The position numbers were made by a program, and so were the translations under genes. Under the pieces are notes generated by a model that was given only the letters and a program-made list of their open reading frames with translations, was not told the origin of the DNA and did no database searches. Of a DNA stretch of 64,000 nt, positions 49,152 to 57,544 are shown in pieces. The first letter of the stretch is position 1. Each line of letters begins with the position of its first letter. Source of the DNA: Sphingobacteriales bacterium (lineage in GTDB: Bacteria > Bacteroidota > Bacteroidia > Chitinophagales > Chitinophagaceae). The DNA is taken from NCBI GenBank assembly GCA_003963365.1, contig RXJG01000006.1, forward strand, positions 62,001 to 126,000, given 5' to 3'.

Positions 49152-49433
49152 TTAAATTATTGCGAGAATATCGCTCTCTCTCATAATGAGCAGATCGTCC
49201 CCATCAATGGAAATTTCAGTACCGGCGTACTTACCATATAATACGGTATCGCCGCTTTTAACACTTATCGGTTCATCTTTTTTACCGGGGCCTGCAGCTA
49301 CTACCACACCACGTTGTGGTTTTTCTTTTGCTGTATCAGGAATGATAATGCCACCGGCAGTTTTTTCTTCAGCCGCAGCTGGTTTTACAATAACCCTGTC
49401 ATGCAAGGGTGTAACATTTACTTTCTTAGCCAT
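49152..49433 (-). CDS. groS: Co-chaperonin GroES
   Basis: A 93-residue heptameric lid for GroEL. It has [20 protein letters not shown] with the mobile loop [14 protein letters not shown] that contacts Gro[16 protein letters not shown], and the C-terminal [13 protein letters not shown]. First gene of the operon. A -7 box (TACCTTTG) lies about 60 bases upstream. No CIRCE inverted repeat is seen. Confidence 0.96.
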   Translation of the reverse strand: MAKKVNVTPLHDRVIVKPAAAEEKTAGGIIIPDTAKEKPQRGVVVAAGPGKKDEPISVKSGDTVLYGKYAGTEISIDGDDLLIMRESDILAII

Positions 49434-49804
49434 AGTTGTATGGTTTTTTAATATTTAATGGAGATAAAAATCCCAATTTTCTTTGGGCGCACAAAGGTAG
49501 GCGAATATTGTTCCAAATGGGTTGAAAATGAAAAAATTTCAGGAAAGAGGTGAATGGTGAATAGTCAATGGTCAGTTACCAGTAAAAAATTTCAGTTCCG
49601 ATGTCAAAATATCAGGTTGCTGGTTGTTGTATCGTCTTAGGTGAACTGGTTGTCAGTTGCTGGCTACCAGGGATTATGGTAATGATAATTTTCACAACTC
49701 AGTCATCAAAGTTTTAAGCCAACAGCCGGAAGCCTGCCGCTTTTTTACTTTTGATTTTTGATTATTGAATTCCTACCTTCGCCCCCTCAATAAAGTTCTT
49801 AGGA
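49434..49804. other. Intergenic region with the groES -7 box and a simple repeat
   Basis: The gap between groES and nusB. On the minus strand TACCTTTG (49492-49499) fits TAnnTTTG and probably drives groES-groEL. From 49550 a GGTGAATGGTGAATAGTCAA motif resembles the one after the GH109-like gene at 39986. The rest (49580-49740) is a run of similar GTTGCTGG/CAGTTGCTGGCTACC words with no coding pattern; nothing else is seen. Confidence 0.45.
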
Positions 49805-50731
49805 ATGATCAGCAGACGAAATATCCGGGTAAAAGTGATGCAGACCCTTTACTCAGTGGAAACTTCTGAAAATACCATCACCCCGGCACAAGCTGCCAGG
49901 ATTTTGGAAAAACATCTAGACCAGTCACGCCAGCTTTTTATTACCCTTGTATATTTTTTGGGCGAAGTGGCCCGGTATGCTGAAACCGATGCCCGCCAAC
50001 GGGCATCCAAACATTTACCCACTGCGGAAGACCTTAATGTAAATACCCGGCTGGCAGGTAATACGGTGCTATGGAGTATACGGGAAAATGAATCCTGCAA
50101 AAAAGCCATAGCTGCCTTAAAACCGGAAACATTAATTGATACAGACTGGATACGTAAAATTTATTTGCAACTGGTGGAAACTCCCCAGTACAGGGAATAC
50201 ATCAAAATGACTGAAAGAAATAAAAAAGAAGAAAAAGAAATCCTCGATTTTATTTTTACTGATTTGATGCTGCCCAACGAAGATTTTATCAGCATGATTG
50301 AAGAGTCTTTCATTCACTGGGATGATGATGCGGAAATGATGAGCCTGCTTATGCTCAACTTTACCGCCAAACCCAAAACTTACAACTTCGAAGATTTTAT
50401 CAGCGAAGAAAAATGGCAGTTTGCCCGTAAACTAATCGAAACAGTGATGGAGAAAAATGAGTACTGTATGGAGCTGATAAAACCTAAACTCCAGAACTGG
50501 GATCCGGAGCGGACCGCCATGCTCGATATGATATTGATGAAGATGGGTATTTGTGAATTGTTATATTTTGAAACCATTCCCACAAAAGTTACCATTAATG
50601 AATATATAGACCTGGCTAAAGAATACAGTACCGCCCAGAGCGGACAGTTTGTAAATGGTATATTAGATAACATACACAAAGAGTTAACGGCGCAAAATAA
50701 AATTCATAAAGTTTCACATAAAGCCAAATAA
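49805..50731 (+). CDS. nusB: Transcription antitermination factor NusB
   Basis: A 308-residue NusB, twice the size of the E. coli protein, as is usual in Bacteroidota. The N-terminal helix ISRRNIRVKVMQTLYSVE and the C-terminal domain (DPERTAMLDMILMKMGICELLYFETIPTK followed by INEYIDLAKEYSTAQSGQFVNGILD) are the conserved NusB fold; the middle is an extra helical insertion. NusB binds boxA in rRNA leaders with NusE. First gene of a likely unit with the DUF1573 protein and yajC. Key blocks are split here by the insertion. Confidence 0.9.
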   Translation: MISRRNIRVKVMQTLYSVETSENTITPAQAARILEKHLDQSRQLFITLVYFLGEVARYAETDARQRASKHLPTAEDLNVNTRLAGNTVLWSIRENESCKKAIAALKPETLIDTDWIRKIYLQLVETPQYREYIKMTERNKKEEKEILDFIFTDLMLPNEDFISMIEESFIHWDDDAEMMSLLMLNFTAKPKTYNFEDFISEEKWQFARKLIETVMEKNEYCMELIKPKLQNWDPERTAMLDMILMKMGICELLYFETIPTKVTINEYIDLAKEYSTAQSGQFVNGILDNIHKELTAQNKIHKVSHKAK

Positions 50732-50768
50732 GCTTTTTGCCTATTTTTGGCGACTCAAAAAAATAACT

Positions 50769-51203
50769 ATGAATAAAATCCTGGGGTTCATCGCAATCAT
50801 TGGTTTGGCTGCCTGCAGCGGAACTGAAACAAAAAAAGTTGCAGAAGACACACTCTTAAAACTCAACATGGATTCAGTACCTAAAACTACCGTGTTGATT
50901 ATAGATACAGCTATTAACTTTGGTACGGTAAAAGAAGGTGTAAAGGTAAACAGTGAGTTCAGGTTTGTAAATACCGGTAAAAATCCATTGATTGTTCAAC
51001 AGGCAATGGCCTCTTGCGGATGTACGGTGGCAGAAAAACCAACCACTCCTATTATGCCCGGTGATACGGGAAAAATTAAAACCACTTTCAACAGTGAACA
51101 TCGTGGTGGTGAAACGGTTTATAAAACCATACGGGTGGTTTCCAATGCTGATACTTTGTTTAAACCTTTAATATTACGTGGTAAAGTAGAAAAATCAAAT
51201 TAA
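50769..51203 (+). CDS. DUF1573 domain lipoprotein
   Basis: A 144-residue lipoprotein (lipobox GLAAC near residue 16) with one DUF1573 immunoglobulin-like domain: NFGTVKEGVKVNSEFRFVNTGKNPL, then ASCGCTVAEKP with the conserved CGC and the ending FNSEHRGGETVYKTIRVVSNAD. Common in Bacteroidota envelopes, role unclear. It follows nusB by about 37 bases and precedes yajC by 14, so the three are probably one transcript. Confidence 0.85.
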   Translation: MNKILGFIAIIGLAACSGTETKKVAEDTLLKLNMDSVPKTTVLIIDTAINFGTVKEGVKVNSEFRFVNTGKNPLIVQQAMASCGCTVAEKPTTPIMPGDTGKIKTTFNSEHRGGETVYKTIRVVSNADTLFKPLILRGKVEKSN

Positions 51204-51217
51204 TAAAACAGTATAAC

Positions 51218-51568
51218 ATGAATTCATTACACAGTGTATTATTTTTATTAGGCGACCCGGGCGGCCAGGGAGGCTCCAGTTCTTTCTCATTGGTATTTTT
51301 AGGATTGATGATAGTGGTATTCTGGTTATTCATGATTCGTCCGCAGGCTAAAAAAGCTAAAGAAGCAAAGAAATTCCAGGAAAATATGCAGAAGGGTGAT
51401 AAAATTGTTACCATAGCCGGTATACATGGTACCGTTAATAAAGTAAATGACGATAACACCATCATGCTGGAAGTAAGCCCCGGTAGTTATATGAAGATTG
51501 AACGCAGTGCCATCAGCATTGAATGGACGCAGCAACTGAACAAAGCGGCTACTACGGCTGCTAAGTAA
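51218..51568 (+). CDS. yajC: Preprotein translocase subunit YajC
   Basis: A 116-residue single-span membrane protein that associates with SecDF at the Sec translocon. The hydrophobic segment SLVFLGLMIVVFWLFMIRPQ (its start inexact) is followed by the family block KKAKEAKKFQENMQKGDKIVTIAGIHGTV and the late small domain. The C-terminal end (KAATTAAK) and its terminator are duplicated 1280 bases downstream. Clear terminator after the stop. Confidence 0.9.
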   Translation: MNSLHSVLFLLGDPGGQGGSSSFSLVFLGLMIVVFWLFMIRPQAKKAKEAKKFQENMQKGDKIVTIAGIHGTVNKVNDDNTIMLEVSPGSYMKIERSAISIEWTQQLNKAATTAAK

Positions 51569-51610
51569 TTCAGTAGCGAGATTTGAGCTGTGAGCAGCGA
51601 GAATATATTA

Positions 51611-51640
51611 TCCCGAAGTAATTGCTTCGGGATTTTTATT
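51611..51640 (+). terminator. Terminator after yajC
   Basis: TCCCGAAG (51611-51618), loop TAATTG and CTTCGGGA (51625-51632) followed by TTTTTATTTT. A second copy of it, with a different loop, lies at 52891-52918. Confidence 0.88.
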
Positions 51641-51654
51641 TTATTCTAAGGCAG

Positions 51655-51772
51655 CAGTAAATCTTGCTCCTGTTATTGAAATTCGGTGGTAATTCTAATT
51701 GACTGTTGTATGATATTCATCTTTTGTTCCCTGATGCCGCAGGGTCGGCTTGGGCCAGACCCTGCGGAGATA
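51655..51772. repeat. 118 bp repeat RA with bulged hairpin
   Basis: Direct copy of the repeat at 52702-52819. Its right half is CTGATGCCGCAGGGTCGGCT followed by TGGGCCAGACCCTGCGGAGATA: CCGCAGGGTC-GGC pairs with GCC-A-GACCCTGCGG, leaving one unpaired A. This core is the reverse complement of the left end of the 298 bp repeats at 15.6-18.7 kb. It begins just after the yajC terminator and ends 19 bases before the 3' end of the minus-strand hypothetical gene. Confidence 0.8.
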
Positions 51773-51791
51773 CAATAGCATTTCATTTATA

Positions 51792-52478
51792 TTAAAAGAA
51801 ATTAAAAATATGATACCCTTCGAATTTGGAATTTGGCCTTATTAAATATTTCCCATTTTTATTTTCTAAAAAATCTTGTATATGCTCATTTCGTTTGATT
51901 GTTTTATCAGTGTTAATTTGATAATTGATTACATCTTTTATTTTATCACCCATACTCAAGTAAATAAATTCAACAGAAAAAGAATCACTTATTTTTTTAT
52001 CAGCATCTAAAGAAATAATTATACTAATGACAGGATATAATTGTGAAGAATCTTTTTTAAAAGAAAAATTATAAACAATTTTACTTCCATTCTTACTCTT
52101 TTTCAAAGCGCTTGAGTTTGTATGGCAAAATGATATTATTTCATATGGATCATAATATGGAACGAGTAAAAATGAGCCTACAGATTTTTTTTTCCCCACA
52201 ATTATTTCCTTTAAGTTTCTATCCAAAATCATAAAAGTTGAATCTTCAAAAATTCCGGTAATAAATGTTGATTTTGAGTAAATATAGCTATGGCTTCTTT
52301 TAACAAACCCCTTTGCTTTTTTGATCTTACCTGATTTTTTATCTAAATATGTTCTTACTAAAGAAAAATTATATAGATATTGATTTGAATAAACCGTATT
52401 CAATCCGGGAATAGAATCCGAACCCTTGGTGATGTTAAAAATAAAAAAAAGAATAATTACACAAATTGTATTTTTCAT
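51792..52478 (-). CDS. Hypothetical exported protein inside a repeat-bounded insertion
   Basis: A 228-residue protein with a signal peptide (about 1-19, ending ITKGS). The mature part is rich in Lys, Ser and Ile with a beta-strand look (STFMILDRNLKEIIVG, GSFLLVPYYDPYEIISF, VISIIISLDADKK); no family recognised. It is much more AT-rich than the flanking nusB, yajC and blaI genes and lies on the opposite strand between direct repeats RA and RB, so it has probably arrived by transfer. Confidence 0.6.
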   Translation of the reverse strand: MKNTICVIILFFIFNITKGSDSIPGLNTVYSNQYLYNFSLVRTYLDKKSGKIKKAKGFVKRSHSYIYSKSTFITGIFEDSTFMILDRNLKEIIVGKKKSVGSFLLVPYYDPYEIISFCHTNSSALKKSKNGSKIVYNFSFKKDSSQLYPVISIIISLDADKKISDSFSVEFIYLSMGDKIKDVINYQINTDKTIKRNEHIQDFLENKNGKYLIRPNSKFEGYHIFNFF

Positions 52479-52701
52479 AAATTATCTTTTACGTGGAAGT
52501 AGAGAGGGCATAATAACATACCCCACCATATAGTGACTACAACTTTTTAAATAATCAAATTGTTTATACACCAAATCATAGCCATTTACAATGTCAAATA
52601 AATGCAACCAGTTATAACAGGTAAAGGTGATAAAATACAAAACTATCTTTCTCGCTTTTTTTACGGCGAACTGACATAAAGTAAATTTAGCAATAAGCTA
52701 C

Positions 52702-52819
52702 CAGTAAATCTTACTGCTGTTATTACAATTTAGTAGTAATTTTAATTGACTGTTGTAACATATTCATCTGTTGTACCCTGATGCCACAGGGTCGGCTTGG
52801 GCCAGACCCTGCGGAGATA
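52702..52819. repeat. 118 bp repeat RB with bulged hairpin
   Basis: Second direct copy of the RA repeat, the same length with scattered changes (for example GCCACAGGGTC instead of GCCGCAGGGTC). The copy of the yajC 3' end begins two bases after it, so it forms the right edge of the inserted unit. The gap 52479-53189 holds RB, the yajC tail copy and the blaI promoter; about 220 bases before RB show nothing recognisable. Confidence 0.8.
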
Positions 52820-52821
52820 GA

Positions 52822-52918
52822 AAAGCGGCTACTATGGCTGCTAAGTAATTCAGTAGCAAGATTTGAGCTGTGAGCAGCGAGAATATATTATCCCGAAGCG
52901 ATGGCTTCGGGATTTTTA
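52822..52918 (+). repeat. Second copy of the yajC 3' end and terminator
   Basis: 97 bases repeat positions 51542-51638 with five differences: the last eight yajC codons (with an Ala/Thr-type run ending in the stop), the spacer AATTCAGTAGCAAGATTTGA and the terminator stem TCCCGAAG...CTTCGGGA. Three of the five changes fall in the terminator loop, where they extend the stem by one pair. It carries no gene start and is a duplicated remnant, possibly still working as a terminator. Confidence 0.85.
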
Positions 52919-53138
52919 ATTTACCACCGGCAAAGCTTATCATCCTTCGTCCATCCTTCGTTCATCCTTCGTTTTGTATGTATATTATATGCTACGCTAA
53001 GGCATATCCAATAGCAGTATTATGCATTGGTAAAACTATCATCAGTGCATCTTCCTGGTTATAACTACCCCCCCATCACCAATACAGTTTCCGGCAATTG
53101 TCCCTGCAATATTTCCGTTAAAATTTTACAAACGGTGA

Positions 53139-53184
53139 TTGCCGTTACGAACCAAGTCGTATATTTGATACGAAACGAATCGTA
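53139..53184 (+). promoter_or_regulatory. blaI promoter overlapped by two TACGA-N6-TCGTA operators
   Basis: Two identical inverted repeats, TACGA-ACCAAG-TCGTA (53146-53161) and TACGA-AACGAA-TCGTA (53169-53184), are 23 bases centre to centre, putting them on the same DNA face. Between and over them lies TATATTTG (53160-53167), a perfect TAnnTTTG -7 box, with TTG at 53139-53141 eighteen bases upstream as a -33 candidate. The arrangement is that of an autorepressed promoter controlled by the BlaI-type protein encoded 6 bases downstream. Confidence 0.75.
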
Positions 53185-53189
53185 ATACT

Positions 53190-53570
53190 ATGTCAGCAAA
53201 ACAAGTAAAGCCTACAGAAAGTGAGTTGGAAATATTACAAGTGCTCTGGAATAAAGAAAAAGCTACTGTAAGAGAAGTGCATGATGAACTGGCCAAACAA
53301 AAAGATGTTGGTTATACCACCACCCTCAAACTAATGCAGATCATGTTTGAGAAAGGGCTTGTGGAAAGAGATGAAACCAATAAAACCCATGTATACGTTC
53401 CATTGGTTAGCAGGGAAAAAACACAAAAACAGTTAGTGGGCAAAATGGTGGATACACTTTTCCAGGGCTCCCCTACCCAACTGGTAATGCAGGCACTGGG
53501 CAATCATAAAACCAGCCGCCGCGAATTAGAAGAAATTCAAAAATTATTGGACAATCTCAAAAACCAGTAG
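53190..53570 (+). CDS. BlaI/MecI/CopY family transcriptional repressor
   Basis: A 126-residue winged-helix repressor. LKPTESELEILQVLWNKEKATVREVHDEL (its core LEILQVLW and TVREVHDEL) and the recognition helix region GYTTTLKLMQIMFEKGLVERDE match the family, followed by the dimerisation helices. Family members bind dyad operators and are cleaved when the partner M56 sensor is activated. The partner gene begins one base after its stop, and matching inverted repeats cover its own promoter. Confidence 0.9.
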   Translation: MSAKQVKPTESELEILQVLWNKEKATVREVHDELAKQKDVGYTTTLKLMQIMFEKGLVERDETNKTHVYVPLVSREKTQKQLVGKMVDTLFQGSPTQLVMQALGNHKTSRRELEEIQKLLDNLKNQ

Positions 53571-53571
53571 T

Positions 53572-55533
53572 ATGCAACTGCTGAACCAATCTGCTTTTTT
53601 GCAATCACTCGGCTGGGCTATTGCCAACAGTTTGTGGCAAATGGCGGCTTTATGGTTAGGTTATCAATTATTATTTGGCATTAATAAAAGAGCCGGTGCT
53701 GCTGTTAAGAATTTTTCAGCTACAGTTCTGTTATTTACCGGCACCATTTGGTTTTTAATTGGATTTATTTCCAAATACAGCACATTACAAAATGAACTGG
53801 TAGTGGTATTACAGGGGGATCATCTTCAAAACAAAGACGCATTACAGGGACTTACCACTAATACTAATGCACTGCTTAGCTTTATCAATAAGACATTTTC
53901 ATATATTGAAAAGTATTTACCGTATTTATCATCAGCCTATTTACTGGTTTTATGCTTTTTGTTTATTCGCTTATTGTATGCATGGTATCAGTGCAGGGTA
54001 ATTAAAACAAAAGGGCTTCAACCCATTGATATCAGTTGGACAAATCACCTGGAACAATTAAAAGCCCATGCAGGTATTACAAAAAAATTGAGTTTGTGGC
54101 TGAGTGAAAAGATTGACGTACCGGCTACACTTGGTTTTATTAAACCCATCATCTTATTACCCATAGCTTCACTTAATCAACTAACCACAGAACAGGTTGA
54201 AACAATCCTCCTGCATGAATTAGCACATATCAACCGCAACGATTATATCATCAACTTATTGGTTGCTGTAGCAGAAACTATTTTATTCTTCAATCCATTT
54301 GCAGTTTTATTATCGGCACACCTAAAAAGAGAAAGAGAAAACAGTTGTGATGATTTTGTATTACGCTTCCGTAATCAACCTGAAACATATGCACAGGCTT
54401 TACTGGTACTGGAACAAAACCGCCTGTATTCACAATCATTGGTGCTAAAAGCAACCGGTAATGAAGGACAACTTTTACACAGGGTAAAAAGAATTTTAAA
54501 TGTTCCTTCCAGCCAGTTTAACTACAGCCAAAAATTGATTGCCTTTTTGGTTATAGCCGGAATATTAAGCTGCCTGGCCTGGATAAAACCTGTCAATCAC
54601 CAGCAGCAATCAGCAAAAAATTCATTGGGCAAAAACGATATTGTAGCCAAAGAAACCAGTTTCAATAAAATTGTTTTAACGCCATCTATTATTGAAAAAA
54701 GACCTGATGGTGACCTGATGTTATTTGATGCAAAGAAGAAAAACTCATTACTGGTTAAAATAAGTAAAGACAAAATAAGACTGGTTGATGAAAATAATAA
54801 TATCGACATTAATGCAGATGATCTTGAATGGGACAAATTAAAGCAATTAAAAGATGAAGCTTTGATGGCAAACAATGAATCAGGTATTGAAATTCCCGCC
54901 AACCCGGATGAAGAACAACCGTTCAAACAAAGAGTGTCTGATAAAGAATTGAAAAATCTCAGTTTTGTGGCACCTGCTATAATGCCTAAAATAAAAGCAC
55001 AGGCAGAATTGATACGCAAACAATTCAGTTCAAAAGCGTACCAATTGGAAATGAAGAAAGCGATGAAAGAAATGCAAAAATTAAACCTTGCCAAAGAATG
55101 GGAAAACCTCCCCTCTAAAGAAGACTGGGACAAAATGCAGCAGCAAATAAATATTGAACTGTCCAAACTTGATCTTCAGCAAAAACTTAGCTTCCTTAAC
55201 CAGGTTAAAATCGATTCTGTTCTTTCACAAATTGATATTAACCTCAGCAAAAAAAGAATAAACTTTGATGCTGTACGTATGAAGAAAGAGCAACTAATGC
55301 GGCAAGTGATAAAGTTTAAAGAAATGGCCGAACTGCAAAATAACCTGAAGGAACTACAGCCGGATGCAGCAGAAAATGCTGATGTCGTTATTGAAAACGA
55401 TGGTGATGTGATGATATCTCCCAACACAAATAAAAAGACAACGTTATCTTTTTATACCGCACCGCCGGTAAAACAGTTTAGCAAAAAAGTACTGCACAGG
55501 GCAAAAAGACCCTGCGTAATTGTAAGTCTTTAA
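53572..55533 (+). CDS. BlaR1-type M56 metallopeptidase sensor
   Basis: A 653-residue membrane sensor-protease, partner of the BlaI-type repressor. It has four membrane segments (about 13-35, 48-67, 119-135 and 317-335) and a cytosolic zinc peptidase loop with HELAH at 215-219 and ERENSCDDFVLR downstream. The C-terminal 300 residues are not the penicillin-binding domain of BlaR1: they are helical, Lys/Glu-rich and of no family I recognise, so the signal sensed is probably not a beta-lactam. Transcribed with the repressor. Confidence 0.88.
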   Translation: MQLLNQSAFLQSLGWAIANSLWQMAALWLGYQLLFGINKRAGAAVKNFSATVLLFTGTIWFLIGFISKYSTLQNELVVVLQGDHLQNKDALQGLTTNTNALLSFINKTFSYIEKYLPYLSSAYLLVLCFLFIRLLYAWYQCRVIKTKGLQPIDISWTNHLEQLKAHAGITKKLSLWLSEKIDVPATLGFIKPIILLPIASLNQLTTEQVETILLHELAHINRNDYIINLLVAVAETILFFNPFAVLLSAHLKRERENSCDDFVLRFRNQPETYAQALLVLEQNRLYSQSLVLKATGNEGQLLHRVKRILNVPSSQFNYSQKLIAFLVIAGILSCLAWIKPVNHQQQSAKNSLGKNDIVAKETSFNKIVLTPSIIEKRPDGDLMLFDAKKKNSLLVKISKDKIRLVDENNNIDINADDLEWDKLKQLKDEALMANNESGIEIPANPDEEQPFKQRVSDKELKNLSFVAPAIMPKIKAQAELIRKQFSSKAYQLEMKKAMKEMQKLNLAKEWENLPSKEDWDKMQQQINIELSKLDLQQKLSFLNQVKIDSVLSQIDINLSKKRINFDAVRMKKEQLMRQVIKFKEMAELQNNLKELQPDAAENADVVIENDGDVMISPNTNKKTTLSFYTAPPVKQFSKKVLHRAKRPCVIVSL

Positions 55534-55588
55534 TTCCATTGTATTTGTTTAAATAAATATTTTTTATCTTAACAGCAAAGCTTGCTGT

Positions 55589-55927
55589 ATGGATAATGTT
55601 ATAATTGAACAATATCTCCCCAAAGTATTTCAATTAAGAAAACAGGGAATGGAACTTTCCCAGATATCTCTTCAACTGGAAAAGCAAAATCTTTCAGCCG
55701 AAACAGTTAATGCCATCATTCAGCAATGGAAAAAAATCCATTACACTAAAAAACGAAACCAGGGATTTATCTGCATTGGAGTTGGTACTTTCCTGATGGT
55801 TTTTAGTTTCCTGCTTTCAGTATTGCTGTTTTATTCAAACAAGAGTATTGAATGGGCATTATATGGAATTACTTTTATAGGCCTCAGCATTACTTTCAAA
55901 GGCATGGTGGATATTTTGGGTTGGTAA
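55589..55927 (+). CDS. Hypothetical small membrane protein
   Basis: A 112-residue protein with an N-terminal helical soluble part (about 1-50, RKQGMELSQISLQLEKQ) that looks like a helix-turn-helix-sized bundle, and two membrane segments (about 60-82 and 88-108). No family recognised. It lies 55 bases after the M56 sensor gene on the same strand and might belong to its transcript. No RBS or terminator in between. Confidence 0.55.
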   Translation: MDNVIIEQYLPKVFQLRKQGMELSQISLQLEKQNLSAETVNAIIQQWKKIHYTKKRNQGFICIGVGTFLMVFSFLLSVLLFYSNKSIEWALYGITFIGLSITFKGMVDILGW

Positions 55928-56014
55928 CTGCTCCTTCGTCATCTCATTATTCATAAATATTATTTGGCAGGTTCTATACTGTCTGTCAACTTTGCTTACC
56001 ATTAATTGATTGAC

Positions 56015-56593
56015 ATGAATGAAAGAGTAAGAAACCTTCAAACAGAAATTTTATCCAGCAACTGGTACACTCTTCGTAAAGTAAATTATGAGTACCTTAA
56101 AAACGATGGCACCTGGCAACAACAAAGCCGTGAAGCTTATGACCGTGGCAATGGTGCCGCTATTCTTTTGTACAATAAAGAGCAGCAAACTGTTATTCTC
56201 ACCCGGCAATTCAGGATGCCCACTTATATAAATGGCAATGAAAACGGGATGATGATTGAAGCCTGCGCCGGGTTACTGGATAAGGATAATCCTGAAGATT
56301 GTATAAAAAGAGAAACAGAAGAGGAAACTGGTTATAAAGTTTCATCCGTAAAGAAGGTAATGGAAGCTTATATGTCGCCCGGTTCGGTAACCGAGATACT
56401 TTATTTTTTTGCAGCCGAATATGCCAGAGAAATGAAAGCCACAGATGGCGGAGGTATTGAACACGAACAGGAAGATATAGAAGTGCTGGAAATAAAATTT
56501 GCTGAAGCGTTAAAGATGATTGAAAGCGGTGAAATAAAAGATGGCAAAACCATTATGCTGCTTCAGTATGCTGCCCTGCATAAACTCCTGTGA
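56015..56593 (+). CDS. nudK: NudK-type GDP-mannose pyrophosphatase
   Basis: A 192-residue Nudix hydrolase that splits GDP-mannose (NudK/ADP-sugar type). The Nudix box is GLLDKDNPEDCIKRETEEET followed by GY, as in NudK, and the N-terminal block WYTLRKVNYEYLKNDGTWQQ is the NudK-type start; QFRMPTYINGNE and YMSPGSVTEILYFFAAEY are further family marks. The ATG at 56015 is chosen over an upstream TTG. Cytosolic, metal-dependent. It starts a short run of small enzymes with GNAT and VOC genes. Confidence 0.88.
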   Translation: MNERVRNLQTEILSSNWYTLRKVNYEYLKNDGTWQQQSREAYDRGNGAAILLYNKEQQTVILTRQFRMPTYINGNENGMMIEACAGLLDKDNPEDCIKRETEEETGYKVSSVKKVMEAYMSPGSVTEILYFFAAEYAREMKATDGGGIEHEQEDIEVLEIKFAEALKMIESGEIKDGKTIMLLQYAALHKLL

Positions 56594-56660
56594 GAATTAA
56601 ACCCGGGAAAGAAAAAACTAATTTATATTAAATTAGTTTCTTTGCTTAAAGAATCTTGCT

Positions 56661-57092
56661 ATGGATATTATTTTTCGTACAGCTACCATTAGCGATGCGG
56701 CTGATATGGCTGTATTGAATACACAATTGGGTTACCCTTCCACCACAGAATCCTTAAAACAAAACCTCGAAAAAGTGCTGACTTTGCCGGATAATATTGT
56801 GTTTGTAGCCGAATATAACCATAAAGTTATTGGCTGGACGAATGTAAGATTAAACAGCACTATTGAAACAGGCACTGTGTGTGAAATATGGGGATTAATT
56901 GTTGACGAGGCATACCGTGGCAATGGTATTGGTAAAGAACTACTACAAAGAGCTAAGGAATGGACAAAGCAACAGGGAGTAAATAAATTAGGAGTAAGAA
57001 CAAATGTGAAACGAAAAGATGCCCATCGCTTTTATTTAAGGGAAGGATTTACAGAAACTAAAGAACAAAAATCACTGGAGATAAATTTATAA
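56661..57092 (+). CDS. GNAT family N-acetyltransferase
   Basis: A 143-residue GNAT enzyme that moves an acetyl group from acetyl-CoA to an amine. The acetyl-CoA loop is VDEAYRGNGIGKELLQRA near 88-105, the typical RGxGIG variant, followed by GVRTNVKRKDAHRFYLREGF. The substrate is unknown. It ends four bases before the VOC gene, so the two are co-transcribed. Confidence 0.88.
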   Translation: MDIIFRTATISDAADMAVLNTQLGYPSTTESLKQNLEKVLTLPDNIVFVAEYNHKVIGWTNVRLNSTIETGTVCEIWGLIVDEAYRGNGIGKELLQRAKEWTKQQGVNKLGVRTNVKRKDAHRFYLREGFTETKEQKSLEINL

Positions 57093-57096
57093 ACTT

Positions 57097-57483
57097 ATGA
57101 AACAACAAATAGCACAGGTAGCACTGGTAGTAAAAGATTATGATGAAGCCATTAAATTTTATACGCAGAAGTTAAATTTTATTTTAAAGGAAGATACTAT
57201 ACTGAGTGAAACTAAAAGATGGGTTTTGGTTTGTCCTCCGGGCTCTTCTACCTGTTTATTATTGGCAAAGGCAGCAAATGAGGAGCAGCTAAGCCGTACC
57301 GGTAATCAAACTGGTGGCCGTGTATTTTTATTTTTAACTACCGATGATTTTTGGAGAGATTATCATAACATGATGGAGAAAGGCGTAAAGTTCATTCGTG
57401 GCCCCGTGGAAGAAGTGTATGGTACGGTTGCAGTATTTGAAGATTTGTATGGCAATCTCTGGGATTTAATTCAGCATAAATAA
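57097..57483 (+). CDS. VOC family (glyoxalase-like) protein
   Basis: A 128-residue vicinal-oxygen-chelate protein with the two beta-alpha-beta-beta-beta modules: VALVVKDYDEAIKFYTQKLNF at the start and GGRVFLFLTTDDFWRDYHNMMEKGVKFIRGPVEEVYG then VAVFEDLYGNLWDL at the end. Possible metal-binding Glu is in the last strand (FEDLYGN). It lacks clear evidence for glyoxalase I itself. Follows the GNAT gene by four bases. Confidence 0.82.
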   Translation: MKQQIAQVALVVKDYDEAIKFYTQKLNFILKEDTILSETKRWVLVCPPGSSTCLLLAKAANEEQLSRTGNQTGGRVFLFLTTDDFWRDYHNMMEKGVKFIRGPVEEVYGTVAVFEDLYGNLWDLIQHK

Positions 57484-57544
57484 TTCCCGGCTATTTATCC
57501 GTCTATTACATTACTGCTTAACTTTAAATATAAAAATTACTTCC

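Noticed and set aside
51655-52819. Insertion sequence with transposase
   Set aside because: The enclosed gene encodes a signal-peptide protein with no transposase motif, and RA/RB are direct rather than inverted repeats.
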